DNA of 64,000 bases from Deroplatys truncata (taxonomy: Eukaryota; Arthropoda; Insecta; Mantodea; Mantidae): positions 5,208,001 to 5,272,000 of the forward strand of contig CM060985.1 of NCBI GenBank assembly GCA_030765065.1, in the 5' to 3' direction. The notes below the pieces were generated by a model that was not told where the DNA came from, searched no databases, and saw only the letters and a program-made list of their open reading frames with translations. Of this stretch, positions 37,060-48,723 are shown one piece after another. The translations under genes were made by a program, and so were the position numbers. The number at the start of each line of letters is the position of its first letter. Position 1 is the stretch's first letter.

Positions 37060-37208
37060 ACACAAAGACAGACACACACACGGACATGTTTCCAAAAAAT
37101 GTTTTGATTCAGGGGGCCTCAAAACATGTATAACCGGTGAAATCTCGGTATCGAATTTTTGGGTGGAATGCAATACTTGCCCTACCTACTATACGTAGTA
37201 GAGAAAGT
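36329..37208 (+). repeat. R880 repeat, complete uninterrupted copy (880 bp)
   Basis: This is the reference copy for the family. It starts TCTGATGTGTCGCACTCACA after TTAAAAAA and ends ACTATACGTAGTAGAGAAAGT before AAAAATG. Subterminal ACTTTCCCTACT near the start pairs with AGTAGAGAAAGT at the end, and a CTACTATACGTAGTAG palindrome precedes the last bases. A CA-rich tract lies at 37,025-37,085. There is no open frame of note. The structure resembles small non-autonomous elements with subterminal inverted repeats and a 3' hairpin, but the class is not proven. Confidence 0.7.
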
Positions 37209-37210
37209 AA

Positions 37211-37590
37211 AAATGCAAACCAATAATAAGGCTTTCTCGGAAATGCCTCGCGCCACAAAAAGAAATTCTGTGTTTAAAGACGTGTACCAGTCAAACAAAC
37301 ATTGCTTCCCAGCGAAGAGCACTTCACTGATTTCGAGAAAATTCAAGAAATGCATTTTGTTAAACGTGTATGAAAATAAATAAAGCTTGTGGCGCTAGAG
37401 CCCGCGCGCGTGGGGGGCCTGGACCTCACAACCCGACTACCGGCCTCACGCCCACTTACGCACGGCGATCATATCCAACTGATGCATCTTTGGAAGATAC
37501 CCGACTTCTCGTTATTTTAATTATGCTCTTCACACACATGCCTCTTTTGGATTAATGGGGCAACAAAACGTGTATTTGCGGTCAACGTTG
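37211..37590 (+). repeat. old R880 fragment with a GC-rich insert
   Basis: Diverged family blocks appear in order: TTTCGAGAAAATTCAAG, GAAGATACCCGAC and AACAAAACGTGTATTTGCGG. A GC-rich stretch (about 37,390-37,460, GCCCGCGCGCGTGGGGGG) interrupts it and is unexplained. Confidence 0.45.
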
Positions 37591-37689
37591 TGCGGGGCGT
37601 GTTTTTAAACTACGCACCGTTTTAATGTTTCACTTCCTCCACTCATTAGGAAGCCGTGAGCGATTGTGCTGTTGCTAGAACGTTTACAA

Positions 37690-37920
37690 ACGTAGCGAAG
37701 TGAGAAATACTGTGTGAGGTTCATTAGCGAAACAGTCATGAGTGACAATGCCCGGCCACACAAGCTCTGACCGCATCATTAGGTTGGGAACAGTCCGGAT
37801 TTGGCACCTTCTTCATCTCAAGAAAATCCACATTTCACGACGATTATGTGAAACAAGAAACGCAGACTTGGCATCAACCACAAGTGCCTCAACAACAGTG
37901 TGTAACGTAATGAATGATAA
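37690..37920 (+). pseudogene. possible mariner-like transposase fragment
   Basis: One plus frame reads SDNARPHKL followed by a stop and, further on, PDLAPSSSQ. The DNARPH and SPDLAP words in this order and spacing recall the last two catalytic blocks of mariner-family transposases. The intervening sequence is broken by stops and another frame is needed for part of it. It is weakly supported. Confidence 0.35.
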
Positions 37921-38145
37921 AGTATTTGCAAAATAACCTTCTCTTTTCTTTTAAAAATCATCTGTACTTAAGCTAAAATGCACTGACAACTTTCCTTCAA
38001 AATCAAATACAAAAACTTTGCCCCCAAATGTTTCAGAATTTTACCACACAAATGGCGTTCACTTTAAGTACACATTTGAAGGAATATTTTGTACTACATG
38101 AACATATACTTGAATTCCTGTGTTTGTATCGTATCTAGCTAGGAG

Positions 38146-41100
38146 ACAGCGTGTTCCAGCAGAACTGATGTGCTAGCTACGCCCCATTCTACGTGTCCCA
38201 ACAGAACACATGTGCTAGCTACGCCCCACTCCTCGTGTCCCAACAGAACACATGTGCTAGCTACGCCCCACTCCTCGTGTCCCAACAGAACACATGTACT
38301 AGCTACGCCCCATTCTACGTGTCCCAACAGAACACATGTGCTAGCTACGCCCCACTCCTCGTGTCCCAACAGAACACATGTGCTAGCTACGCCCCATTCT
38401 ACGTGTCCCAACAGAACACATGTGCTAGCTACGCCCCATTCTACGTGTCCCAAAAGAACACATGTGCTAGCTACGCCCCATTCTACGTGTCCCAACAGAA
38501 CACATGTGCTAGCTACGCGCCATTCTACGTGTACCAACAGAACACATGTGCTAGCTACGCCCCATTCTACGTGTCCCAACAGAACACATGTGCTAGCTAC
38601 GCCCCACTCCTCGTGTCCCAACAGAACACATGTGCTAGCTACGCCCCATTCTACGTGTCCCAACAGAACACATGTGCTAGCTACGCCCCACTCCTCGTGT
38701 CCCAACAGAACACATGTGCTAGCTACGCCCCACTCCTCGTGTCCCAACAGAACACATGTGCTAGCTACGCCCCATTCCTCGTGTCCCAACAGAACACATG
38801 TGCTAGCTACGCCCCACTCCTCGTGTCCCAACAGAACACATGTGCTAGCTACGCCCCATTCTACGTGTCCCAACAGAACGCATGTCCTAGCTACGCCCCA
38901 TTCTACGTGTCCCAACAGAACAAATGTGCTAGCTACGCCCCACTCCTCGTGTCCCAACAGAACACATGTGCTAGCTACGCCCCACTCCTCGTGTCCCAAC
39001 AGACCACATGTGCCTGTTACGCCCCACTCCTCGTGTCCCAACAGAACACATGTGCTAGCTACGGCCCACTCCTCGTGTCCCAACAGAACACATGTGCTAG
39101 CTACGCCCCATTCTATGTGTCCCAACAGAACACATGTGCTAGCTACGCCCCACTCCTCGTGTCCCAACAGAACACATGTGCTAGCTACGCGCCATTCTAC
39201 GTGTACCAACAGAACACATGTGCTAGCTACGCCCCATTCTACGTGTCCCAACAGAACACATGTGCTAGCTACGCCCCACTCCTCGTGTCACAACAGAACA
39301 CATGTGCTAGCTACGCCCCACTCCTCGTGTCCCAACAGAACACATGTGCTAGCTACGCCCCATTCTACGTGTCCCAACAGAACACATGTGCTAGCTACGC
39401 CCCACTCCTCGTGTCCCAACAGAACACATGTGCTAGCTACGCCCCATTCTACGTGTCCCAACAGAACACATGTGCTAGCTACGCCCCACTCCTCGTGTCC
39501 CAACAGAACACATGTGCTAGCTACGCCCCACTCCTCGTGTCCCAACAGAACACATGTGCTAGCTACGCCCCATTCTACGTGTCCCAACAGAACACATGTG
39601 CTAGCTACGCCCCACTCCTCGTGTCCCAACAGAACACATGTGCTAGCTACGCCCCACTCCTCATGTCCCAACAGAACACATGTGCTAGCTACGCCCCATT
39701 CTACGTGTCCCAACAGAACGCATGTCCTAGCTACGCCCCATTCTACGTGTCCCAACAGAACAAATGTGCTAGCTACGCCCCACTCCTCGTGTCCCAACAG
39801 AACACATGTGCCTGTTACGTCCCACTCCTCGTGTCCCAACAGACCACATGTGCCTGTTACGCCCCACTCCTCGTGTCCCAACAGAACACATGTGCTAGCT
39901 ACGCCCCACTCCTCGTGTCCCAACAGAACACATGTGCTAGCTACGCCCCACTCCTCGTGTCCCAACAGAACACATGTGCTAGCTACGCCCCATTCTACGT
40001 GTCCCAACAGAACGCATGTCCTAGCTACGCCCCATTCTACGTGTCCCAACAGAACAAATGTGCTAGCTACGCCCCACTCCTCGTGTCCCAACAGAACACA
40101 TGTGCTAGCTACGCCCCACTCCTCGTGTCCCAACAGAACACATGTGCTAGCTACGCCCCATTCTACGTGTCCCAACAGAACACATGTGCTAGCTACGCCC
40201 CATTCTATGTGTCCCAAAAAAACACATGTGCTAGCTACGCCCCACTCCTCGTGTCCCAACAGAACACATGTGCTAGCTACGCCCCATTCCTCGTGTCCCA
40301 AAAAAACACATGTGCTAGCTACGCCCCACTCCTCGTGTCCCAACAGAACACATGTGCTAGCTACGCCCCATTCTACGTGTCCCAACAGAACACATGTGCT
40401 AGCTACGCCCCATTCTACGTGTCCCAACAGAACACATGTGCTAGCTACGCCCCACTCCTCGTGTCCCAACAGAACACATGTGCTAGCTACGCCCCATTCC
40501 TCGTGTCCCAAAAAAACACATGTGCTAGCTACGCCCCACTCCTCGTGTCCCAACAGAACACATGTGCTAGCTACGCCCCATTCTACGTGTCCCAACAGAA
40601 CACATGTGCTAGCTACGCCCCATTCTACGTGTCCCAACAGAACACATGTGCTAGCTACGCCCCACTCCTCGTGTCCCAACAGAACACATGTGCTAGCTAC
40701 GCCCCACTCCTCGTGTCCCAACAGAACACATGTGCTAGCTACGCCCCATTCCTCGTGTCCCAACAGAACACATGTGCTAGCTACGCCCCACTCCTCGTGT
40801 CCCAACAGAACACATGTGCTAGCTACGCCCCATTCCTCGTGTCCCAACAGAACACATGTGCTAGCTACGCCCCACTCCTCGTGTCCCAACAGAACACATG
40901 TGCTAGCTACGCCCCACTCCTCGTGTCCCAACAGAACACATGTGCTAGCTACGCCCCACTCCTCGTGTCCCAACAGAACACATGTGCTAGCTACGCCCCA
41001 TTCCTCGTGTCCCAACAGAACACATGTGCTAGCTACGTCCCACTCCTCGTGTCCCAACAGAACACATGTGCCTGTTACGCCCCACTCCTCGTGTCCCAAC

Positions 41101-44100
41101 AGAACACATGTGCCTGTTACGTCCCACTCCTCGTGTCCCAACAGAACACATGCGCTAGCTACGCCCCACTCCTCGTGTCCCAACAGAACACATGTGCCCG
41201 TTACGCCCCACTCCTCGTGTAACAACAGAACACATGTGCCTATTACGCCCCACTCCTCGTGTCACAACAGAACACATGTGCCTGTTACGTCCCACTCCTC
41301 GTGTCCCAACAGAACACATGTGCCTGTTACGCCCCACTCCTCGTGTCACAACAGAACACATGTGCCTGTTACGTCCCACTCCTCGTGTCACAACAGAACA
41401 CATGTGCCTGTTACGTCCCACTCCTCGTGTCCCAACAGAACACATGTGCCTGTTACGTCCCACTCCTCGTGTCCCAACAGAACACATGCGCTAGCTACGC
41501 CCCACTCCTCGTGTCCCAACAGAACACATGTGCCCGTTACGCCCCACTCCTCGTGTAACAACAGAACACATGTGCCTATTACGCCCCACTCCTCGTGTCA
41601 CAACAGAACACATGTGCCTGTTACGTCCCACTCCTCGTGTCACAACAGAACACATGTGCCTGTTACGTCCCATTCCTCGTGTCCCAACAGAACACATGTG
41701 CTAGCTACGCCCCACTCCTCGTGTCCCAACAGAACACATGTGCTAGCTACGCCCCACTCCTCGTGTCACAACAGAACACATGTGCTAGCTACGCCCCACT
41801 CCTCGTGTCCCAACAGAACACATGTGCTAGCTACGCCCCACTCCTCGTGTCACAACAGAACACATGTGCTAGCTACGCCCCACTCCTCGTGTCACAACAG
41901 AACACATGTGCTAGCTACGCCCCACTCCTCGTGTCACAACAGAACACATGTGCTAGCTACGCCCCACTCCTCGTGTCACAACAGAACACATGTGCTAGCT
42001 ACGCCCCACTCCTCGTGTCCCAACAGAACACATGTGCCTATTACGCCCCACTCCTCGTGTCACAACAGAACACATGTGCTAGCTACGCCCCACTCCTCGT
42101 GTCCTAACAGAACACATGTGCCTATTACGCCCCACTCCTCGTGTAACAACAGAACACATGTGCCTATTACGCCCCACTCCTCGTGTCACAACAGAACACA
42201 TGTGCCTGTTACGTCCCACTCCTCGTGTCCCAACAGAACACATGTGCCTGTTACGCCCCACTCCTCGTGTCACAACAGAACACATGTGCCTGTTACGTCC
42301 CACTCCTCGTGTCACAACAGAACACATGTGCCTGTTACGTCCCACTCCTCGTGTCACAACAGAACACATGTGCTAGCTACGCCCCACTCCTCGTGTCCCA
42401 ACAGAACACATGTGCTAGCTACGCCCCATTCTACGTGTCCCAACAGAACACATGTGCTAGCTACGTCCCACTCCTCGTGTCCCAACAGAACACACGTGCC
42501 TGTTACGCCCCACTCCTCGTGTCACAACAGAACACATGTGCTAGCTACGTCCCACTCCTCGTGTCACAACAGAACACACGTGCTAGCTACGCCCCACTCC
42601 TCGTGTCACAACAGAACACATGTGCCTGTTACGCCCCACTCCTCGTGTCACAACAGAACACATGTGCTAGCTACGTCCCACTCCTCGTGTCCCAACAGAA
42701 CACACGTGCCTGTTACGCCCCACTCCTCGTGTCACAACAGAGCACATGTGCTAGCTACGCCCCACTCCTCGTGTCACAACAGAACACATGTGCTAGCTAC
42801 GTCCCACTCCTCGTGTCCCAACAGAACACACGTGCCTGTTACGCCCCACTCCTCGTGTCACAACAGAGCACATGTGCTAGCTACGCCCCACTCCTCGTGT
42901 CACAACAGAACACATGTGCTAGCTACGTCCCACTCCTCGTGTCCCAACAGAACACATGTGCTAGCTACGCCCCACTCCTCGTGTCCCAACAGAACACATG
43001 TGCTAGCTACGCCCCATTCTACGTGTCCCAACAGAACACATGCGCTAGCTACGCCCCATTCTACGTGTCCCAACAGAACACATGTGCTAGCTACGCCCCA
43101 CTCCTCGTGTCACAACAGAACACATGTGCTAGCTACGCCCCACTCCTCGTGTCACAACAGAACACATGTGCTAGCTACGCCCCACTCCTCGTGTCCCAAC
43201 AGAACACATGTGCTAGCTACGCCCCACTCCTCGTGTCACAACAGAACACATGTGCTAGCTACGCCCCACTCCTCGTGTCCCAACAGAACACATGTGCTAG
43301 CTACGCCCCACTCCTCGTGTCACAACAGAACACATGTGCTAGCTACGCCCCACTCCTCGTGTCACAACAGAACACATGTGCCTGTTACGCCCCACTCCTC
43401 GTGTCCCAACAGAACACATGTGCTAGCTACGCCCCACTCCTCGTGTCCCAACAGAACACATGTGCTAGCTACGCCCCACTCCTCGTGTCACAACAGAACA
43501 CATGTGCCTGTTACGTCCCACTCCTCGTGTCACAACAGAACACATGTGCCTGTTACGCCCCACTCCTCGTGTCACAACAGAACACATGTGCCTGTTACGC
43601 CCCACTCCTCGTGTCACAACAGAACACATGCGCCTGTTACGCCCCACTCCTCGTGTCCCAACAGAACACATGTGCTAGCTACGCCCCACTCCTCGTGTCC
43701 CAACACAACACATGTGCTAGCTACGTCCCACTCCTCGTGAACCAACAGAACACATGTGCCTGTTACGCCCCACTCCTCGTGTCACAACAGAACACATGCG
43801 CCTGTTACGTCCCACTCCTCGTGAACCAACAGAACACATGCGCCTGTTACGTCCCACTCCTCGTGTCACAACAGAACACATGCGCCTGTTACGCCCCACT
43901 CCTCGTGTCACAACAGAACACATGTGCCTGTTACGCCCCACTCCTCGTGTCACAACAGAACACATGTGCCTGTTACGTCCCACTCCTCGTGTCCCAACAG
44001 AACACATGTGCCTGTTACGTCCCACTCCTCGTGTCACAACAGAACACATGTGCCTGTTACGTCCCACTCCTCGTGTCCCAACAGAACACATGTGCCTGTT

Positions 44101-46430
44101 ACGCCCCACTCCTCGTGTCCCAACAGAACACATGTGCCTGTTACGTCCCACTCCTCGTGTCCCAACAGAACACATGTGCCTGTTACGCCCCACTCCTCGT
44201 GTCACAACAGAACACATGTGCCTGTTACGTCCCACTCCTCGTGTCCCAACAGAACACATGTGCTAGCTACGTCCCACTCCTCGTGTCCCAACAGAACACA
44301 TGTGCCTGTTACGCCCCACTCCTCGTGTCCCAACAGACCACATGTGCCTATTACGCCCCACTCCTCGTGTCACAACAGAACACATGTGCCTGTTACGTCC
44401 CACTCCTCGTGTCACAACAGAACACATGTGCTAGCTACGCCCCACTCCTCGTGTCACAACAGAACACATGTGCCTATTACGTCCCACTCCTCGTGTCCCA
44501 ACAGAACACATGTGCTAGCTACGCCCCACTCCTCGTGTCACAACAGAACACATGTGCCTGTTACGCCCCACTCCTCGTGTCACAACAGAACACATGTGCC
44601 TGTTACGCCCCACTCCTCGTGTAACAACAGAACACATGTGCCTGTTACGCCCCACTCCTCGTGTCACAACAGAACACATGTGCCTGTTACGCCCCACTCC
44701 TCGTGTCACAACAGAACACATGTGCCTGTTACGCCCCACTCCTCGTGTCACAACAGAACACATGTGCCTGTTACGCCCCACTCCTCGTGTCACAACAGAA
44801 CACATGTGCTAGCTACGCCCCACTCCTCGTGTCACAACAGAACACATGTGCTAGCTACGCCCCACTCCTCGTGTCACAACAGAACACATGTGCCTGTTAC
44901 GCCCCACTCCTCGTGTCCCAACAGAACACATGTGCCTGTTACGTCCCACTCCTCGTGTCACAACAGAACACATGTGCTAGCTACGTCCCACTCCTCGTGT
45001 CCCAACAGAACACATGTGCTAGCTACGCCCCACTCCTCGTGTCCCAACAGAACACATGTGCTAGCTACGCCCCACTCCTCGTGTCACAACAGAACACATG
45101 TGCCTGTTACGCCCCACTCCTCGTGTCACAACAGAACACATGTGCCTGTTACGCCCCACTCCTCGTGTCACAACAGAACACATGTGCCTGTTACGCCCCA
45201 CTCCTCGTGTCACAACAGAACACATGTGCCTGTTACGCCCCACTCCTCGTGTAACAACAGAACACATGTGCCTGTTACGCCCCACTCCTCGTGTCCCAAC
45301 AGAACACATGTGCCTGTTACGTCCCACTCCTCGTGTCACAACAGAACACATGTGCCTGTTACGCCCCACTCCTCGTGTCCCAACAGAACACATGTGCCTG
45401 TTACGCCCCACTCCTCGTGTCACAACAGAACACATGTGCCTGTTACGTCCCACTCCTCGTGTCCCAACAGAACACATGTGCCTGTTACGCCCCACTCCTC
45501 GTGTCACAACAGAACACATGTGCCTGTTACGCCCCACTCCTCGTGTCACAACAGAACACATGTGCCTGTTACGCCCCACTCCTCGTGTCACAACACAACA
45601 CATGTGCCTGTTACGCCCCACTCCTCGTGTAACAACAGAACACATGTGCCTGTTACGCCCCACTCCTCGTGTCCCAACACAACACATGTGCCTGTTACGC
45701 CCCACTCCGCGTGTAACAACAGAACACATGTGCCTGTTACGTCCCACTCCTCGTGTCCCAACAGAACACATGTGCCTGTTACGTCCCACTCCTCGTGTCA
45801 CAACAGAACACATGTGCCTGTTACGCCCCACTCCTCGTGTCCCAACAGAACACATGTGCCTGTTACGCCCCACTCCTCGTGTCCCAACACAACACATGTG
45901 CCTGTTACGCCCCACTCCTCGTGTCACAACAGAACACATGTGCCTGTTACGCCCCACTCCGCGTGTAACAACACAACACATGTGCCTGTTACGCCCCACT
46001 CCTCGTGTCACAACAGAACACATGTGCCTGTTACGCCCCACTCCTCGTGTCACAACAGAACACATGTGCCTGTTACGCCCCACTCCTCGTGTCACAACAG
46101 AACACATGTGCCTGTTACGCCCCACTCCTCGTGTCCCAACACAACACATGTGCCTGTTACGCCCCACTCCTCGTGTAACAACAGAACACATGTGCCTGTT
46201 ACGCCCCTCTCCGTGTGTAACAACAGAACACATGTGCCTGTTACGCCCCACTCCTCGTGTAACAACAGAACACATGTGCCTGTTACGCCCCACTCCGTGT
46301 GTAACAACAGAACACATGTGCCTGTTACGCCCCTCTCCGCGTGTAACAACAGAACACATGTGCCTGTTACGCCCCACTCCTCGTGTCCCAACAGAACACA
46401 TGTGCCTGTTACGCCCCACTCCGCGTGTAA
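38146..46430 (+). repeat. 42-bp satellite 4, ~197 monomers without net indels
   Basis: The monomer reads GCTAGCTACGCCCCACTCC, then TCGTGTCCCAACAGAACACA, then TGT. The first GCTAGC at 38,172 and the last equivalent at 46,404 are exactly 196 x 42 bp apart. Variants are CTAGCTACGCC (mostly left), CCTGTTACG(C/T)C (mostly right), TTCTACGTG against TCCTCGTG, and TGTCCC, TGTCAC or TGTAAC. One plus frame, repeating LATPHSSCPNRTHV, is open from 38,170 to 43,737. Apart from two TGA codons in GTGAACC variants (near 43,738 and 43,822) it stays open to a TAG at 46,435. Other frames on both strands are also long. Large internal duplications exist, for example the AACGCATGTCCTAG marker at 38,877, 39,717 and 40,011. 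Confidence 0.97.
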
Positions 46431-46527
46431 CTGGTAGGGGGGGCCATGGCTCCGCTCGGCGGGCGGGCAGGCCGGCTTGTCGCTCAGTTGCAATGTTCTG
46501 TACTGTCAGTGTGGGTCTGTGAACTTG
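46431..46527 (+). other. GC-rich leader between the satellite and the ABCG-like exon
   Basis: This stretch holds GGGGGGGCCATGGCTCCG and GGCGGGCGGGCAGGCCGG, contrasting with the AT-rich genome. It could be 5' UTR, promoter-proximal DNA, or the end of an intron. No TATA element is evident. An ATG at 46,446 lies in another frame and would be an upstream or unused start. Confidence 0.4.
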
Positions 46528-46660
46528 ATGACGATGTCGGAGGTGCACTGCATGGGACCAGTACCCAAACCTCACAAGACCCTCACCTATCTGCCTAAGA
46601 GACCTCCGGTGGATGTCGAGTTCGTGGACCTCGCGTACACGGTGCCACAAGGTCGCAAAG
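46528..46660 (+). CDS. ABCG1/ABCG4-like half-transporter, partial coding exon
   Basis: This short exon encodes 44 residues plus one base. It carries YLPKRPPVDVEFVDLAYTV and then PQGRKG, which resembles the region just before the nucleotide-binding domain of the ABCG1/ABCG4 group of ABC half-transporters (LPKR...VDIEFV-L-Y-V). It ends in AAAG followed by GTAAGTCC, a consensus donor at 46,661, giving a phase-1 intron. Members of this group move sterols or other lipids across membranes; the substrate here cannot be inferred. The start is uncertain. ATG codons at 46,528 and 46,534 are in frame, but possible acceptors (GTCGCTCAG near 46,487, TACTGTCAG near 46,510) could make it internal. The frame matches the open frame of the 42-bp array, but a TAG at 46,435 separates them. 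No exon with the Walker A motif was found downstream, so the gene is incomplete in the window. Confidence 0.68.
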
Positions 46661-46684
46661 GTAAGTCCCAATTTGACTGTCAAA

Positions 46685-47465
46685 TCTGTCACATTGGTGT
46701 TGCGCTCACATGACTTTCTCGACTCACTCTTGTCAATACTATTCTTACAAACGCTTATTCTTCTACATACTTCACGTTAATCAGATAAACGTTTGCAGAA
46801 TTTGTGGGTACAGGAAGGGGATCTTTAAGTGATAGTCAACGTTTTAAAAGCGGAAGCTGTGTAATGGCTGTGATATTGCATTCCAAAAGAGAAAGAAAGA
46901 AACAGTAACATAAATTGTAAGAAATAAGAGTTCCCATTTGAGAAAAGTGCAAACATTTTAAAATGCAAACCAATAACGAGAAATATCTCGAAAATGGTCA
47001 AGTTCAATAAGTAAGTTATTTGATATAAATTGTGTGTTTTAATTAGAATTGCATTTATAGTGCAGTAAGATTTTGTTTGCCAATTATACAAAGGTCATTT
47101 CAGAATGAACAGGACTTCTAAAAAAATTTAAGATATGCATTTCATTTGGCATGAAAATATCTTAAACATACGGTGTTTTAATCAAAATCGTTAACCATTT
47201 TTTAGAAAATCATAATTTTTCATGTAGTTTGCAGTTGGGGGATTTTCTTAAAACTTTCTTGTCGCATCCTTTTATGATGCTGAACTTAAATAATGTGTTT
47301 GGTTTTTAACCGACTTTTGGTTTTTGAGTTACGGAGTTCACAATCATTTACACACACAGATCTTGTTCCAAAAATGCTTTATTTTGTTTTGTTTAGGGGC
47401 CTTCAAAACATATACTTCCGGTGAAATCTCGACATTGAATACTACATTACTTCCTCTACGTAATA
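46685..47465 (+). repeat. R880 repeat copy in the putative ABCG intron
   Basis: It begins about 25 bp after the splice donor: TCTGTCACATTGGTGTTGCG, then CTCACATGACTTTCTC. Family blocks follow in order, including ACAAACGCTTATTC, AATATCTCGAAAATGG, ATTTTCTTAAAACTTTC and GTGAAATCTCG. It is diverged, and the 3' end is unclear. Confidence 0.6.
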
Positions 47466-47491
47466 CTGCTATTTACAGAATATGGGCTTCT

Positions 47492-48001
47492 CCTCATACA
47501 AATGTTTGAATTATAATTAAACAGCATGTCCAGTACTGTAATCTAATGTGGGATTTAAACTTCGCACACGGCTTGTGATGTTCTCAAAATGTGGCGAGTT
47601 CGTGACAGGATGGCCTTTATTGTAAGTAAGAGTGAATGTATTGTTTTAATTTGTCAAGATATCTGGAGGGGAGTACATTTCACTGCTGATGGTCCTGAGA
47701 TAAGACCTGAATTCGCTGCGGCACTAAAAGTCAAAAGATAATTTAACCTCATACAAATGTTTGAATTATAATTAAACAGCATGTCCAGTACTGTAATCTA
47801 ATGTGGGATTTAAACTTCGCACACGGCTTGTGATGTTCTCAAAATGTGGCGAGTTCGTGACAGGATGGCCTTTATTGTAAGTAAGAGTGAATGTATTGTT
47901 TTAATTTGTCAAGATATCTGGAGGGGAGTACATTTCACTGCTGATGGTCCTGAGATAAGACCTGAATTCGCTGCGGCACTAAAAGTCAAAAGATAATTTA
48001 A
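47492..48001. repeat. perfect 255-bp tandem duplication
   Basis: Copy 1 (47,492-47,746) and copy 2 (47,747-48,001) both start CCTCATACAAATGTTTGAAT and end GTCAAAAGATAATTTAA. They appear identical by eye in a region where every other repeat is diverged. No gene is recognised inside. Confidence 0.95.
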
Positions 48002-48016
48002 AAGCAGAATGATATT

Positions 48017-48082
48017 CGGCGGGGAGCCGAACTCTGTTTCTCGCATCAAAATGGGGGTGTAAACCATTATGCTATACAGCAA
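48017..48082 (-). other. tRNA-like sequence (pol III A/B boxes; tRNA pseudogene or SINE head)
   Basis: The minus strand reads TATAGCATAATGGTTTACAC (A-box-like) and, about 30 bp later, GAGTTCGGCTCCC (B-box-like). The stems expected of a functional tRNA do not pair well, so a SINE head or pseudogene is more likely. Confidence 0.4.
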
Positions 48083-48244
48083 TTGTTTGCATATAACAGC
48101 GTTTCGGTCACTGCCAGTATGTATATTGATTTTAAAATTACGTCTCGTACATGTGTTTCTTTTAAACAGGAAAGTTTCGAAGTTTGAAGCCTAAACTTTC
48201 AGTTAAATTTGAATGTGTCAAAGTGTTAGGTATGAAATCCCAAC

Positions 48245-48600
48245 TCCGGACTTGCAACGTCTTTAGCTGGTAAACCGCGAGAGACGGACAAACTCTTACT
48301 ACACAAAACATGCACATCTCGTTAAAGCACGCAATTTACGTCAAATAAAAAGTTTTACGATATTAAGCATTTTCCAGATATTTCTTATTCTTTCTTCGTT
48401 TGGATATTTCAAGTGGTAATCGCTATTAATTTTTTCCTCGTGGTCATCCAAAGGGATGCGATTTCGAAGCCATCACAGGCGAGACACAATTTAAAAATGT
48501 GACTATCGCTTTAGCCAACAGTATTCTTGTTATCTCTACAACGAAAGTTTATCTGTGTTACCAAGAGCAATAAGCTTTTGTGAGCAGAGAAAGTCATGTC
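48245..48600 (-). repeat. old R880 fragment
   Basis: Antisense family order: GCTGGTAAACCGCGAGAGACG, ACACAAAACATGCACATCTC, GTTAAAGCACGCAATTTACG, and the end block GAGAAAGTCATGT at about 48,587. Confidence 0.55.
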
Positions 48601-48664
48601 TTACTCTTTTTAAAACACTCACGTTTTCAGACTCTGTGGAGGGTAAGAAATGATTCCATTAACC

Positions 48665-48723
48665 AAAAGAATCGAACCTCGGGCCTCTGAGTTGAGAAGC
48701 AGATGCAGCCCAAGGTCATGATG
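48665..48723 (-). other. tRNA-like SINE head fragment
   Basis: The minus strand reads GCATCTGCTTCTCAACTCAG, then AGGCCCGAGGTTCGATTC, which has a B-box form. No body or ends were identified. Confidence 0.4.

Noticed and set aside
38170..43740. A 1,856-residue protein-coding gene made of 14-residue repeats
   Set aside because: It was not annotated as CDS. The frame starts at GTG inside the array, has no unique domain, other frames on both strands are long too, and a 42-bp period automatically keeps frames open. It is kept as a finding only.
48017..48082. A functional tRNA gene
   Set aside because: A- and B-box-like words are present, but the stems do not pair convincingly. The same applies to the tRNA-like stretches at 28,045, 48,665 and 63,185.
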